Source: Pseudomonas sp. A34-9 (GTDB lineage Bacteria; Pseudomonadota; Gammaproteobacteria; Pseudomonadales; Pseudomonadaceae). Taken from it: a stretch of DNA of 64,000 nt. Shown one piece after another: positions 32,852 to 43,340 of the stretch. The notes under the pieces are model-generated. The model saw nothing but the letters and a program-made list of their open reading frames with translations, was not told the origin of the DNA and made no database searches. The first letter of the stretch is position 1, and every line of letters starts with the position of its first letter. The stretch lies in the NCBI RefSeq assembly GCF_029543085.1, contig NZ_CP119967.1:186001-250000 (forward strand), in the 5' to 3' direction. A program made the translations under genes and the position numbers.

Positions 32852-34357
32852 ATGAATAAATCAGCAGGCGTGCTCCTCGGAATTGTTGTTGCCATCGGCG
32901 CGATCAGCGCAGGCGGGGCCTGGTACACCGGGACCAAGATCGAAGGCGTGCTGAACAACGCCGTCAGCAATGCCAACCAAGAGCTGCAAACCGCCATGGC
33001 CGGCTCCAACGGCACCGCGTCGCTGGAACTGGTGTCGCTGGAACGCCACACGTTCACCAGCACTGCGCACTACCGCCTCAAGGGCGAAGGCGAGATGTTC
33101 GGCGACAAACCGGTCGAGTTGCTGTTCGTTGACCACATCGAGCATGGCCCGCTGCCGTTCTCGCGTCTGGTTTCGCTGAAATGGCTGCCGGTCATGGCCA
33201 CCAGCAACTACGAGCTGGAAAAGAACCCGGCCACCGAGAAGTGGTTCGCGGCGACCAAGGGGGCTGCGCCGCTCAAGGGCGTGACGAGCATCGGCTATGA
33301 CGAATCCACCACCAGCACCCTCGATCTGCTGCCGTTCGAAACCGCACTGGATGAGCAGTCGAGCCTGAAATTCTCCGGCCTGACGATGAACATCTCCGCT
33401 AGCGCCAAAGCGCAGAAGGTCAAGGCGGACGGCTACATGGACAACCTGAAACTGGTGACTGTGGCTGAAGACCAGGCGCCGGTACAGGTCGAACTCAACG
33501 GTCTGACCCTGGCCAGCAACCTCGCCAAGAGCAGCTACGGCTACTACACCGGGGAAAACACCCTGGTGCTGACCAACAGCAAAACCACCTTCGGCACCAA
33601 GCAATCGGTGCTCGGTGTGAAGAACTTCGAAATGAAGAACCTCACCGAAGAAAACGGCAGCAATGCTTCCGGTCGCGCCGATTACAAGATTGGCGAAGTC
33701 AGCCTCAACGACAAGAAAATCGGCTCGGCGAACATGGCCATGAGCCTGAAAAACCTCGACATCCCGTCGACGATGTCGCTGATGCAGATCTACCAGACCA
33801 AATTGCAACCGTATGAAAAGGCTGCCGCCGAAGCCGCCGCTCAAGGTTTGCCAGCACCCGAGCTGAACCTGACCGACGCGGAAAATGCACAGGTCAAAGC
33901 CGATCTGCAAAAACTCCTCGCGGCCGGCCCGCAGATTGCCCTGGAAAACCTCTCGTTCAACACCGCCAACGGTGAGAGCAAGGCCAATCTGGTCATTGAC
34001 CTGACCAAACCGCAATCGATGGATCTGCCGCCGGATCAGTTGGGCAAACAACTGATCGCCCTGCTCGACCTGAATATCCAGGTGTCCAAGCCAATGCTGG
34101 TCGATCTGCTCAGCGTACAGGCGCAACTGGATGGTCAGACTGACGCCAAAGCCATCGTCGATCAATCCAAGGAAGCGGCCGACATGTTCGCCGGCATGGC
34201 GGTCGGTTCGCAGTTGGCCGTCGTCGACGGTACCAACGTCGTGACCAAGCTGCATTACGCCGCCAATCAGGTCGAATTCAACGGCCAGAAGATGACCGTC
34301 GAGCAGTTCGTCGGCTTCTTGATGAGCAAGTTCGCAGGCGTCACGCAAGTGCAGTAA
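32852..34357 (+). CDS. DUF945 (YdgA-like) protein
   Basis: A 501-residue envelope protein of the YdgA/DUF945 family. A single N-terminal anchor or signal (AGVLLGIVVAIGAISAGGAWYTG) precedes the family start TKIEGVLNNAVSNANQEL. Repeating beta-rich segments follow, with DHIEHGPLPFSRLVSLKWLPVMA typical of the group, and a Gln/Ala-rich C-terminal half. Function is unknown in any organism; likely periplasmic. A strong terminator follows. Confidence 0.88.
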   Translation: MNKSAGVLLGIVVAIGAISAGGAWYTGTKIEGVLNNAVSNANQELQTAMAGSNGTASLELVSLERHTFTSTAHYRLKGEGEMFGDKPVELLFVDHIEHGPLPFSRLVSLKWLPVMATSNYELEKNPATEKWFAATKGAAPLKGVTSIGYDESTTSTLDLLPFETALDEQSSLKFSGLTMNISASAKAQKVKADGYMDNLKLVTVAEDQAPVQVELNGLTLASNLAKSSYGYYTGENTLVLTNSKTTFGTKQSVLGVKNFEMKNLTEENGSNASGRADYKIGEVSLNDKKIGSANMAMSLKNLDIPSTMSLMQIYQTKLQPYEKAAAEAAAQGLPAPELNLTDAENAQVKADLQKLLAAGPQIALENLSFNTANGESKANLVIDLTKPQSMDLPPDQLGKQLIALLDLNIQVSKPMLVDLLSVQAQLDGQTDAKAIVDQSKEAADMFAGMAVGSQLAVVDGTNVVTKLHYAANQVEFNGQKMTVEQFVGFLMSKFAGVTQVQ

Positions 34358-34375
34358 TTCTGCGTTCTTAATAGC

Positions 34376-34414
34376 AACGCCCGGCCTCTGTATTGCACAG
34401 ACGCCGGGCGTTTT
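34376..34414 (+). terminator. Intrinsic terminator after the DUF945 gene
   Basis: AACGCCCGGC and GCCGGGCGTT arms followed by TT; 18 bases downstream of the stop. Confidence 0.85.
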
Positions 34415-34502
34415 GCTGTCTGGCGCATGGGTTTTCGCGGTGTTTCAGCCCAGGCCTTGTTACGAATCTGAACAATTATTGTGATCTGAATATTGGTCTA
34501 CG

Positions 34503-34514
34503 CTTGCATGCAAG
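34503..34514. promoter_or_regulatory. Palindrome upstream of pgaA
   Basis: CTTGCATGCAAG is a perfect 12-bp palindrome about 100 bases before the pgaA ATG, in an AT-richer stretch that should hold the pga promoter. No regulator can be named. Confidence 0.3.
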
Positions 34515-34615
34515 ACTGCCGGACTAAGCTTGGCTGAGCCTTGTTGGCTCGGTCTCCGTTACGAATGGGCAAGGGGGGCATTGCGACCCGGCTGGCCATG
34601 TAAGGATGCTGACGA

Positions 34616-37096
34616 ATGCCGCGTATTGATGTTCCTGTATTACATCGTGGTTTACGCCCTTTGTTCCGAGTTGCGCTGTGTAGCCAGTTGCTTTGGCCGG
34701 CGCTGGCGTTTGCCGATACACCCTACGATCAGATGGTGCGCGACGCCCGTGCCGGGCAGTACGCGCCTGCGCTGACGGTCTTGCGTCAGGTGCCGCCGGG
34801 TCAGTCGACCAGCGGGCAGATCAGCGATCACCTGCAAATCGCCAGTTGGGCCGGGCTCGACGCCGAAGTGGTGCAGGTCTATGAAACCCAGGGCCGCGAT
34901 CGCGTCCTGCCGGTTCAGGCACTGACCGCCACGGCGCGCGCCTATCGCAACCTCAAACGTTGGGATCAGGCCACGCAGGTCTACAACAAGGCCCTGGCGC
35001 TGGAGCCGGATAACGCCGACCTGCAATTGGGCCTGGCCCTGACTCAGGCTGACGCCGGCAAACCCGACGAAGCGGTGACCCGCGCCAAAGCGCTGGTAGC
35101 GGCCAAACCCGATGATCCTTCGCGCCGTCTCGCCTTGGGCTATGCGCTGACCCGCGACAACAAACCCTACGATGCCCTGTTCGAATACGATCAGGCCTTC
35201 AAGCGCGCCGGCAGCAAACCGGAAGTCGCTCGCGAGTACGTGGTCGCCCTGCAAAAGGCGCGTCTGCCGGAGCCGGCGCTGCGTCTGGCCAATCAGCGTC
35301 CGGGGCTGATCGATCCGGTCACGTTGCGTCGCCTTGAAGGCGACCTGGCCGCCGAGCGCGTGCGCCTCGCCGAACTGGCCACCCGCAGTGAAAAAGAACG
35401 CTACGTCATCGCCGACCGCGCACTGGTCGATTACGACAAACTGCTTGCCACCTGGACGCCGGACGCCGCTGCACACGACGATGTGATTCGCTGGCGCATC
35501 GACCGCATGGGGGCGCTCAAGGCCAGGGCGCGCACGGCTGACGTCATCACCGAGTACCAGAAGCTGCAAGCCGAAGGTGTGAAGATTCCGACTTATGCCC
35601 TGCGCTGGGTGGCGGCGTCGTATCTGGATCAACGCCAGCCGGAAATCGCCACCGACCTCTATCGCCAAGTCCTCTCGGCGCCGGACGCCGATGTCGGTGA
35701 TCGCCTCGAAGACACCACGGCGCTGTACTACGCGTTGCTGGAAAGCGACCGCGCCGAAGAGGCACGTAAAGTCGCTGAGGATCTGGCCAAAGCGCAACGC
35801 CCGCGCATCGAACTCAAGGGCTTGCCGATCGGCAACCCCAATGATGAATGGATGGATGCCCAACAACTCGCCGCTCAGGCGGGCACTTACGGTTCCGATT
35901 TGCCTCACGGTGAGGAGCGTTTGCAGACCCTGGTCGATCAGGCGCCGGGCAATGTCGGTTTGCGTCTGGCGCAGGCCGATTTGTACCTCGCCCGCAACTG
36001 GCCGCGTCGCGCAGAAATGCAGCTCAAGGAAACCGAGAGCATGGTGCCGCGCGACATGGGCCTGGAAATCGGCCAGGCCCACACGGCCATGGAGTTGCAG
36101 GAATGGCGGCAAATGGATGCGCTGACCGACGACGTCGTCGCCCGTTATCCGGATAACCGCCAAGTGCAGCGCCTGGCCCGTGAGCGCGAAGTGCATGACA
36201 TGTCTGAACTGCGCGTCGAAGCCTACGGCGGCAAAGCCAATGGTGGCGGCAGTGGCGATGCCGGAGCCGTCAGCGGCAGCCGCGATTTTGGCATCCAGAC
36301 CACCCTGTACAGCCCGCCCATTGATGAAGACTGGCGCGTGTTCGCCGGGGCCGGTTATGCCACCGGCGACTTCGCTGAAGGCACCGGTAACCATCGCTTC
36401 CAGCGTGTTGGCCTGGAGCGCCGCACTCGCGACATGACCCTTGAAGCGGAAGTGTCCAACCACTCCTACGGTTTCGGCGACAAACAGGGCGCGCGTCTGG
36501 CGATCGCCCGTGACATCAACGACAACTGGCAATACGGCGGCAGCCTCGAATACCTCTCGGCCGAGACGCCGTTGCGCGCGCTTAACAGCGACATCAAGGC
36601 CAACGGCGGCAGCGGTTTCATCCGCTGGCGCGCCAACGAAAGCCGCGAATGGCGCCTGTCGGTAAGCCCCTCGCACTTCAGCGATGGCAACAACCGCGTC
36701 GAGGCTTTGCTCACCGGTCGCGAGGGCGTTTACAGCGCGCCGAACGTGCAAGTCGATGCGGGTCTGGAGGTCGGCACCAGCCACAACTCGAAATCCGACG
36801 ACGTGCCGTACTTCAACCCCAAATCCGACTTCAGCGTGATGCCGCTGGTCAACGTCAATCACGTGCTCTACCACCGCTACGAAACGTCCTGGAGCCAGCA
36901 ATTCCAGGCGGGCGCGGGGACGTACAGCCAGCGTGATCACGGCACCGGCGGCATGGCGCTGCTCGGCTACGGCCAACGGTATGCCTGGAACGACGTGTTC
37001 GAGGTGGGCGGCTTGTTCAGTGTGATCAACCGGCCCTACGACGGTGATCGGGAGACCGATCTGCGTCTGCTCGTCGACCTCACTTTCCGCTTCTAG
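34616..37096 (+). CDS. pgaA: PgaA: outer-membrane poly-GlcNAc export porin
   Basis: An 826-residue protein that exports poly-beta-1,6-N-acetylglucosamine. Signal peptide ends at about WPALAFA, then DTPYDQMVRDARAGQYAPAL. TPR-like helical repeats run to about residue 520 (RAYRNLKRWDQATQVYNKAL), followed by a beta-barrel with alternating aromatic strands ending DLTFRF, the terminal Phe of outer-membrane barrels. TAAGGATG precedes the ATG. First gene of a tight pgaABCD operon; a biofilm matrix polysaccharide function is well known for the family. Confidence 0.95.
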   Translation: MPRIDVPVLHRGLRPLFRVALCSQLLWPALAFADTPYDQMVRDARAGQYAPALTVLRQVPPGQSTSGQISDHLQIASWAGLDAEVVQVYETQGRDRVLPVQALTATARAYRNLKRWDQATQVYNKALALEPDNADLQLGLALTQADAGKPDEAVTRAKALVAAKPDDPSRRLALGYALTRDNKPYDALFEYDQAFKRAGSKPEVAREYVVALQKARLPEPALRLANQRPGLIDPVTLRRLEGDLAAERVRLAELATRSEKERYVIADRALVDYDKLLATWTPDAAAHDDVIRWRIDRMGALKARARTADVITEYQKLQAEGVKIPTYALRWVAASYLDQRQPEIATDLYRQVLSAPDADVGDRLEDTTALYYALLESDRAEEARKVAEDLAKAQRPRIELKGLPIGNPNDEWMDAQQLAAQAGTYGSDLPHGEERLQTLVDQAPGNVGLRLAQADLYLARNWPRRAEMQLKETESMVPRDMGLEIGQAHTAMELQEWRQMDALTDDVVARYPDNRQVQRLAREREVHDMSELRVEAYGGKANGGGSGDAGAVSGSRDFGIQTTLYSPPIDEDWRVFAGAGYATGDFAEGTGNHRFQRVGLERRTRDMTLEAEVSNHSYGFGDKQGARLAIARDINDNWQYGGSLEYLSAETPLRALNSDIKANGGSGFIRWRANESREWRLSVSPSHFSDGNNRVEALLTGREGVYSAPNVQVDAGLEVGTSHNSKSDDVPYFNPKSDFSVMPLVNVNHVLYHRYETSWSQQFQAGAGTYSQRDHGTGGMALLGYGQRYAWNDVFEVGGLFSVINRPYDGDRETDLRLLVDLTFRF

Positions 37097-37108
37097 AAGA
37101 GTTTGAAG

Positions 37109-39106
37109 ATGCCTTTGATTTCGCGTTTCATCCTTCTGCTGGGAGTACTGCTGGTCAGCGCCTGCGCCCAGCAAGCTCCGGCCTTCGCGCCACCGTCCGA
37201 GCGTCCACTGGCGGCCAGCGAAAAACCGTGGCCGAAAAATCACGTGCTCGGCATTGCCTATCACGACGTCGAAGACCGTGACCCCGATCAGGCCGTGGTG
37301 GCGGTGCGCACTGAACGCATGATCGAACAACTCGCGTGGCTGCGCGAGAACGGCTACAAACCGGTGACGGTCGACCAGATCATGGCCGCGCGCAAGGGTG
37401 GGCCGGAGCTGCCGGCGAAAGCCATTCTGCTCAGCTTCGACGACGGTTATTCGAGCTTCTATACCCGCGTACTGCCGGTGCTGCGCGCTTATAACTGGCA
37501 TGCGTTGCTGGCGCCGGTCGGCAGCTGGATCGACACGCCGCTCAATCAGCCGGTGGATTTCGCCGGTGCTCCGCGTGCGCGTTCCGACTTCCTGACCTGG
37601 GATCAGGTGCGCGAGATTTCGCAATCCGGCCTGGTGGAAATCGCCGCTCACACCGACGCCAACCACAAAGGTATTTTGGCCAATCCGCAGGGCAACATGC
37701 AGCCGGCGGCGGCGACCCGGCGCTACGATCCGCTGACCAAACGCTATGAATCCGAAGCCGAATTCCAGGCACGGATTCGCACCGACGTGAACAACATCTC
37801 GGAGAAAATCCGCAAGGTCACTGGCAAGAAGCCGCGCGTCTGGGTGTGGCCGTACGGCACAGCGGACGGTACTTCGTTGACCGTGGTCGGTGAGCAGGGC
37901 TATGAAATGGCCCTGACCCTGGACGACGGTCTCGACGCCCTCGACAACCTGATGAGCAGCCCACGCTTCCTCGTCGCCTCCGACCCCGACGGCGAGCATT
38001 TCGCCAACAGCGTCGTCGGCGTGCAGTCGGATTTCGTCATGCGCGTCGTCCACGTCGATCTGGACAACGTCTACGACCCGGACCCGGCGCAACAGGACAT
38101 CAACCTCGGCAAACTGGTACAGCGCATGGCCGACATGGGTGCCAACACGGTATTCCTGCAGGCCTTCGCCGATCCCAAGGGCGATGGTCTGGTGCATTCA
38201 CTGTACTTCCCCAACCGCCACTTGCCGGTCCGTGCCGACATCTTTGACCGCGTCGCCTGGCAACTGCGCACTCGTGCTCATGTGAAGGTGTTTGCGTGGA
38301 TGCCGGTGCTGAGTTTCGGCCTCGATTCGAAACTGCCGCGCGTGACCCGCTGGGATCCGAAAACCGGCACCACAGCGGTCGATCCGGACCAGTACAAACG
38401 CCTGTCGCCGTTCGATCCGGAGGTGCGGCGGATCATCGGGGAAATCTACGAAGACGTGGCGCGGCTGACCTCGGTCGACGGCATTCTTTACCACGACGAC
38501 GCGGTGCTGTCGGATTTTGAAGACGCCAGCCCTGAAGCTTTGAAAGCCTATGTCGCCCAAGGCTTGCCGGGTTCGATTGCCGCGCTGCGCGACGATCCTG
38601 CCGCGATGCAGCGCTGGACGCGCTTCAAGAGCAAATACCTCATCGACTTCACCAACGAGCTGACCGCCAAAGTCCGTGCAATTCGCGGTCCGCAGGTGCA
38701 GACCGCGCGCAACATCTTCGCCGAGCCAATGCTCAATCCGCACAGCGAAGAATGGTACGCACAAAACCTCGACGACTTCCTCGCGACTTACGACTGGACG
38801 GCGCCGATGGCCATGCCGCTGATGGAAAAACAGACCCAGGCAGAGTCCGGCCCATGGCTGGAGTCACTGGTTGAAACCGTGAGCAAACGCCCCGGGGCGC
38901 TGAGCCGCACGGTGTTCGAGTTGCAGGCACGCGACTGGACCAAGAAGGATCAGGCCGACATCGACGGCGCGCATCTGGCCGATTGGATGGGTCGCCTCAA
39001 GCGTCAGGGTGCGACCAGTTTCGGTTACTACCCGGACAACTTCCTCGACAACCTGCCGGACCTGAAAACCGTAAGGCCTGCGCTCTCCAACAAATGGAAT
39101 CCATGA
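37109..39106 (+). CDS. pgaB: PgaB: poly-GlcNAc N-deacetylase lipoprotein
   Basis: A 665-residue periplasmic lipoprotein ([12 protein letters not shown], Cys near residue 16) that partly deacetylates the polymer so that it can be exported. The carbohydrate-esterase-4 motif SFDDGY is at 109-114 (Asp111/Asp112) and the metal-binding HTDANH at 181-186. The C-terminal half (from about 310) is the PgaB glycosidase-like domain, with [12 protein letters not shown] and [19 protein letters not shown]. Start at ATG 37109, twelve bases after pgaA; a TTG at 37103 is possible. Confidence 0.95.
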   Translation: MPLISRFILLLGVLLVSACAQQAPAFAPPSERPLAASEKPWPKNHVLGIAYHDVEDRDPDQAVVAVRTERMIEQLAWLRENGYKPVTVDQIMAARKGGPELPAKAILLSFDDGYSSFYTRVLPVLRAYNWHALLAPVGSWIDTPLNQPVDFAGAPRARSDFLTWDQVREISQSGLVEIAAHTDANHKGILANPQGNMQPAAATRRYDPLTKRYESEAEFQARIRTDVNNISEKIRKVTGKKPRVWVWPYGTADGTSLTVVGEQGYEMALTLDDGLDALDNLMSSPRFLVASDPDGEHFANSVVGVQSDFVMRVVHVDLDNVYDPDPAQQDINLGKLVQRMADMGANTVFLQAFADPKGDGLVHSLYFPNRHLPVRADIFDRVAWQLRTRAHVKVFAWMPVLSFGLDSKLPRVTRWDPKTGTTAVDPDQYKRLSPFDPEVRRIIGEIYEDVARLTSVDGILYHDDAVLSDFEDASPEALKAYVAQGLPGSIAALRDDPAAMQRWTRFKSKYLIDFTNELTAKVRAIRGPQVQTARNIFAEPMLNPHSEEWYAQNLDDFLATYDWTAPMAMPLMEKQTQAESGPWLESLVETVSKRPGALSRTVFELQARDWTKKDQADIDGAHLADWMGRLKRQGATSFGYYPDNFLDNLPDLKTVRPALSNKWNP

Positions 39107-39107
39107 C

Positions 39108-40463
39108 ATGCTGGATAGACTGTTAGCCCTGCTTGTTCTGGCGCTCGTCCTCGGCGTGCCGCTGGGCCTGATCTTCCTGGTGACCGGGCAGTTCCTGATG
39201 GACTTCGTGTTCTTCTACCCGCTGTTCATGTCCGGGTTGTGGATTGCCGGTGGCCTGTATTTCTGGCTGCACTGGGAGCGCCACTGGCCGTGGAAGGACG
39301 ACACCTTGCCGCCGCCGCTGGAAGGCGAGCCGCTGATCTCGATTCTGATTCCTTGCTACAACGAAGGTGACAACGCCGCCGATACCATTCACGCGGCGCT
39401 GGCCCAGCATTACCCGAACATCGAAGTCATTGCGATCAACGACGGTTCCAAAGACAACACCGCCGAAGTGCTCGACCGGCTGGCCCAGGAAGATCCGCGA
39501 CTGCGCGTGCTGCATCTGGCGGAAAACCAAGGCAAAGCGGTCGCCCTGCGCATGGGCGCCATCGCCGCGCGCAGTGAGTATCTGGTGTGCATTGACGGTG
39601 ACGCACTGCTGGCGCCGAACACGGCGGCGTATCTGGTCGCGCCGATGCTGGACAACGCACGCCTGGGTGCGGTGACCGGCAACCCACGGATCCGCACACG
39701 CTCAACGTTGGTTGGGCGGGTGCAGGTCGGTGAGTTCTCATCGATCATCGGTCTGATCAAACGTACGCAACGGGTGTTCGGGCGGATATTTACCGTGTCC
39801 GGGGTGATCGTCGCGTTCCGCCGTACCGCGCTGAACCGCGTCGGTTACTGGAGCCCGGACATGATCACCGAAGACATCGACATCAGCTGGAAGCTGCAAC
39901 TCGATCACTGGAGCATCTTCTACGAACCGCGCGCGCTGTGCTGGATCCTGATGCCGGAAACCCTCGGCGGTCTGTGGAAGCAACGACTGCGCTGGGCACA
40001 GGGCGGCGCCGAAGTGCTGTTCAAAAATATCCGTGGCATCTGGCAGTACCGCCATCGTTATCTGTGGCCGCTGCTGTTCGAATACTGCCTGTCGACCGGT
40101 TGGGCGTTCACCTTCCTGCTGTCGGTGATTTTCTGGGGCGTCGGCAAGTTCGTGGTCATGCCCGAGGCGATCGCGGTGGATCACCTGATGCCACCGGCGT
40201 TCACCGGGCTGTTGCTGGCGTTCGTCTGTCTGGTGCAGTTCGCGGTCAGCATCATCATCGACCGTCGCTACGAGCCGGGGTTGGGCAAGACCATGTTCTG
40301 GGTGGTCTGGTACCCGATCGCGTTCTGGTTTGTCAGTTTGCTGACCACGCTGGTCAGCTTCCCGAAAGTGTTGTTCGGCCAACATCAGAAACGTGCGCGT
40401 TGGGTCAGCCCTGACCGGGGTATCAAACCGATTGGCGACGACGAAGAGGAGGTCATCAAATGA
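39108..40463 (+). CDS. pgaC: PgaC: poly-GlcNAc synthase (GT2)
   Basis: A 451-residue processive inner-membrane glycosyltransferase using UDP-GlcNAc. Membrane helices flank a GT2 domain with [20 protein letters not shown], the DxD-type IDGDALL at 162-168, [10 protein letters not shown] (catalytic Asp) and QRLRW at 292-296. C-terminal helices ([17 protein letters not shown]) complete it. One base separates it from pgaB, and its stop overlaps the pgaD start. In relatives PgaC/PgaD activity is stimulated by c-di-GMP. Confidence 0.95.
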   Translation: MLDRLLALLVLALVLGVPLGLIFLVTGQFLMDFVFFYPLFMSGLWIAGGLYFWLHWERHWPWKDDTLPPPLEGEPLISILIPCYNEGDNAADTIHAALAQHYPNIEVIAINDGSKDNTAEVLDRLAQEDPRLRVLHLAENQGKAVALRMGAIAARSEYLVCIDGDALLAPNTAAYLVAPMLDNARLGAVTGNPRIRTRSTLVGRVQVGEFSSIIGLIKRTQRVFGRIFTVSGVIVAFRRTALNRVGYWSPDMITEDIDISWKLQLDHWSIFYEPRALCWILMPETLGGLWKQRLRWAQGGAEVLFKNIRGIWQYRHRYLWPLLFEYCLSTGWAFTFLLSVIFWGVGKFVVMPEAIAVDHLMPPAFTGLLLAFVCLVQFAVSIIIDRRYEPGLGKTMFWVVWYPIAFWFVSLLTTLVSFPKVLFGQHQKRARWVSPDRGIKPIGDDEEEVIK

Positions 40464-40987
40464 AAATCATCCGGACCCGCCAGCGGCCTTTTCTGGTCGT
40501 GGTCGATGTGATTCTTACCGTGGTGGCGTGGGTGGGGCTGCTGTTCTTGCTGATCCGTGGGCTGTGGCCGCTGATTGAAACCCATGCGGGCGGGCCGCGC
40601 ATCGACAACTCGGCGTTCGAAGCGCTGGGCACGTTGCAGATTTATCTGTGGGTGGCGCTGGTCAACGCGGTGATTCTGATTTCCTGGGCGCGTTATCAGC
40701 AGCGCAAAAGTCGCAGTTTCGCCCAGCGCCGGTTGCCGTCGCCGGTGATCGACGATGAAGGGTTGAGCAAGAGTTTCAAACTCTGCGATGAGCGCTTTCA
40801 GAAACTGCGTACGCCCGGCGTGATGACCATTCACAACGATCAGGAAGGTGACATCAGCCATGTGGTGACACATTTCTGGCCGGTTCAGCAGCAGGAATTG
40901 CCACCGCCGTTGGCACCGCTGGAGCATCCACGGGTGATCTTTCTGCATGCTGAAGATGATGACAATCGCGAACCCCTGACGCGGTGA
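40460..40987 (+). CDS. pgaD: PgaD: c-di-GMP-responsive synthase subunit
   Basis: A 175-residue protein with two membrane helices ([26 protein letters not shown] and [19 protein letters not shown]) and a cytoplasmic C-terminal tail, as in PgaD proteins that hold the synthase active when c-di-GMP binds. ATGA overlap with pgaC. The C-terminal 60 residues are longer than in the E. coli protein. Confidence 0.9.
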   Translation: MKIIRTRQRPFLVVVDVILTVVAWVGLLFLLIRGLWPLIETHAGGPRIDNSAFEALGTLQIYLWVALVNAVILISWARYQQRKSRSFAQRRLPSPVIDDEGLSKSFKLCDERFQKLRTPGVMTIHNDQEGDISHVVTHFWPVQQQELPPPLAPLEHPRVIFLHAEDDDNREPLTR

Positions 40988-40994
40988 CCGGGTT

Positions 40995-41025
40995 GATCGT
41001 TCCCACGCAGAGCGTGGGAACGATC
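40995..41025. repeat. Hairpin repeat TTCCCACGCAGAGCGTGGGAA type, shared 3' end
   Basis: GATCGTTCCCACG-CAGAG-CGTGGGAACGATC, an inverted repeat with 13-bp arms that fills the gap between convergent pgaD and the oxidoreductase gene and reaches its stop codon. Further copies lie at 56049-56069 and 60418-60512. Probably also a transcript end for both genes. Confidence 0.88.
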
Positions 41026-42553
41026 AAGCGTAATCGCGGACCAGTGTCCAGGCCTCTTCCATTGCCAGCGGTTGCTTCATTCGCTCGGCCAGCAGCGCCA
41101 TCGCCCGTTCTTTCTCGCAAGCAACTGCAGCGACCAGCACACCGTTTCTGCCGAACAGACCGATAAAGGGCGGACTTTCCGGTTCGCCGAGAAACTCCAC
41201 CTCATCCCAGTGTTCGGCATGGCCGAGGTAGTCGTAATTCTTGCCGAAGTGCCAGGTCCAGAAAAACGGCACGTCGAGGTAATGCTCTTCACCGCCCAGC
41301 ATATTGGCAGCGGCGATGCGTGCATGTTGCTGAGCCAGGCGCCAGTGCTCAATGCGTTGCAGTTGGCCGTTGAGCGGGAACGTGGCGATGTCGCCGATGG
41401 CCCATAGGCCTTCGCTGACGCGCATGCCGTCATCGACGCGCAATGACTGATCTTTTTCCCTCGGCAATGACGCGAAAGCCTCGGTCGCCGGGTGCACGCC
41501 GATCCCCGCCAGCACCAGGTCTGCAGTCAGCCGCAGGCCGTTGTCCAGCAGCACTGCTTCGACCCTGCCGTCACCGATGATCTCTGTGGCTTCGTGCTCA
41601 CTGATGAATTTCACGCCGTTTTCCTCGTGCAACGTGCGGATGGCTTTGCCCACGGCCTCGCCGAATTGCGCGGCGAAAGGAATTGCGTGACGAGCCAGCA
41701 CCGTGACGTCGAGGCCGTGCTGACGCAGGGCCGAGGCGCACTCGAGGGCAATGAAGCTGTCGCCGATGATCACGGCGCGTTGATCGGGACTCGCGGCGTT
41801 CATGATCCGTTCGGCCTGGGCTTTGGAGCGCAGCACGAAGACTTGCGGCAGGTCGGCACCGGGGAGTTCCAACGGGTTGGGCTCGCCGCCGGTGGCCAGC
41901 ACCGCCACGTCGTAGTGCAATATCTGGCCATCGCTGAGGTGCAACATCTTGCTTGCGGCGTCGAGCGAGGTGATTTCTTTTTCCAGCCGTTCGATGCGCT
42001 GCTCTTTGTAGAAGGCCTCATTTCGCAGTGGCGGTGTTTCCTCGGGCGGCATGTCCCCGGCGAGGACAAATTTGCTCAGCACCGTGCGGTCGTAACCGGC
42101 ATCCGCCTCGCGATCAATTATCAGGATACGGCCACCAAAACCCTTTTCCCGCAGCGCCGCTGCACACGCGGTACCTGCCGCCCCGGCGCCGACAATCACG
42201 AACGTACGCGAATCATCCGCCGGCGGGGTATGCGGGTCGGGCAACGGCTGATCATCGACCCAAACTTCATCACCACGCAGTTCCAGCGGGTAACGCTTGA
42301 GGCTGTCGAGCGCCGGAGGCTCGCACAACGCGCCGTCTTCAGCCCGAAACGCAGCCTTGTGCCACGGGCAGATCAGGCGTCCGTGACACAACGCTCCGTC
42401 AGCCAGCGGCGCCCCGGCATGTGGGCATTCGCCCTGAAAGGCGCGTAGCTGCTCACCGATGCGCAACAGCACAATCTTGCAGTCCTCGATTTCAACTTGC
42501 AGGCCACGGTCTTCAGGGACATCGGCGAAACGGGCGACGCGGTGCAGGGACAT
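41024..42553 (-). CDS. Rieske domain fused to FAD/NAD(P)H oxidoreductase (AIFL-like)
   Basis: A 509-residue cytoplasmic redox protein. Residues 1-105 are a Rieske domain with the [2Fe-2S] ligands in CPHAGAPLADG and CPWHKAAF. Residues 110-500 are a two-dinucleotide-fold reductase: FVIVGAGAAGTACAAALREKGF (FAD), ATGGEPNPLELPGADLPQVF, AVIIGDSFIALECASALRQHG (NAD(P)H) and LWAIGDIATFP. The build matches AIFL/ferredoxin-reductase proteins. ATG 42553 has GAGGAAG upstream; upstream frame adds 14 residues. Partner unknown; it stands alone. Confidence 0.9.
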   Translation of the reverse strand: MSLHRVARFADVPEDRGLQVEIEDCKIVLLRIGEQLRAFQGECPHAGAPLADGALCHGRLICPWHKAAFRAEDGALCEPPALDSLKRYPLELRGDEVWVDDQPLPDPHTPPADDSRTFVIVGAGAAGTACAAALREKGFGGRILIIDREADAGYDRTVLSKFVLAGDMPPEETPPLRNEAFYKEQRIERLEKEITSLDAASKMLHLSDGQILHYDVAVLATGGEPNPLELPGADLPQVFVLRSKAQAERIMNAASPDQRAVIIGDSFIALECASALRQHGLDVTVLARHAIPFAAQFGEAVGKAIRTLHEENGVKFISEHEATEIIGDGRVEAVLLDNGLRLTADLVLAGIGVHPATEAFASLPREKDQSLRVDDGMRVSEGLWAIGDIATFPLNGQLQRIEHWRLAQQHARIAAANMLGGEEHYLDVPFFWTWHFGKNYDYLGHAEHWDEVEFLGEPESPPFIGLFGRNGVLVAAVACEKERAMALLAERMKQPLAMEEAWTLVRDYA

Positions 42554-42692
42554 GTTGGGCTTCCTCGCGGGCATTTCTCTTGTGAGTTTGTGCATCGGTG
42601 CGAGGTTCAGCCATTTGCCACTGCCACGGCACGAACGGTACAGCTATAGTTTGCAGGCCGACGACGGCCCCACTGCACAAGGTGCTCCCGGA

Positions 42693-43253
42693 ATGACCCG
42701 ATTGACCTCTCTCAACCCATGGCTGGCGGCCCTCGCCGTCACCCTTTGCGTGCAGTTTCCGGCGCAGGCCCAGGAGCGATTCACCCTGAACATCCCGGGT
42801 GTCTCCGATAACCGCCTGTTCACCTCGGCAGCCGCCAGCGATGCCGCCGGATGCGGCGGCAAGAATCAGTCGCCAGCACTGAGCTGGAACGCAGGACCTG
42901 CCGGAACCCAGAGTTACGCGATCGTCATGCACGACCCGGATGGCCAGAAAGGCCTGGGCGTCGATCACTGGATTCATTACGGCATCAAAGCCACCACGCA
43001 CCAGATTGCAGCGGGCGTCGGCGCCAAATCCGCGTTCGAAGGTGTCGGCGGCACCAACAGCAAGGGCAACACTCACTACATGGGGCCGTGCCCGCCAGTG
43101 GGCGACAGCGCGCACCATTACATCATCCAGATCTACGCCCTCGACCTGGCGCCAGACGCCTTGCCGGCCGGTTTGACCCGCGCCGAACTGATGGAAAAAA
43201 TCAAAGGCCATGTGCTGCGTAACAGCAGTGCAGTGCGGCGTTATCACCGCTGA
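42693..43253 (+). CDS. YbhB/YbcL-type PEBP family protein, exported
   Basis: A 186-residue phosphatidylethanolamine-binding-like protein with a signal peptide (LAALAVTLCVQFPAQAQ). Family motifs: CGGKNQSPALSWNAGPAGTQ, SYAIVMHDPDGQKG, DHWIHYGI and the C-terminal PCPPVGDSAHHYIIQIYALD. Periplasmic by prediction. The bacterial function of these proteins is not known. Start at ATG 42693; frame further upstream is antisense to the oxidoreductase gene. Confidence 0.88.
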   Translation: MTRLTSLNPWLAALAVTLCVQFPAQAQERFTLNIPGVSDNRLFTSAAASDAAGCGGKNQSPALSWNAGPAGTQSYAIVMHDPDGQKGLGVDHWIHYGIKATTHQIAAGVGAKSAFEGVGGTNSKGNTHYMGPCPPVGDSAHHYIIQIYALDLAPDALPAGLTRAELMEKIKGHVLRNSSAVRRYHR

Positions 43254-43340
43254 AATTTTTTTAGCGGCGTTTAACCCGAACTGAAAGGGCTGCCCGTCTC
43301 AGTGGATGAATGATCAATTTCATCCCCCGAGGTCAGCCCC

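Noticed and set aside
34652..38197. A 1181-residue minus-strand reading frame across pgaA-pgaB
   Set aside because: Shadow of two clearly assigned genes in high-GC DNA; composition rich in Arg, His and Gly without motifs.
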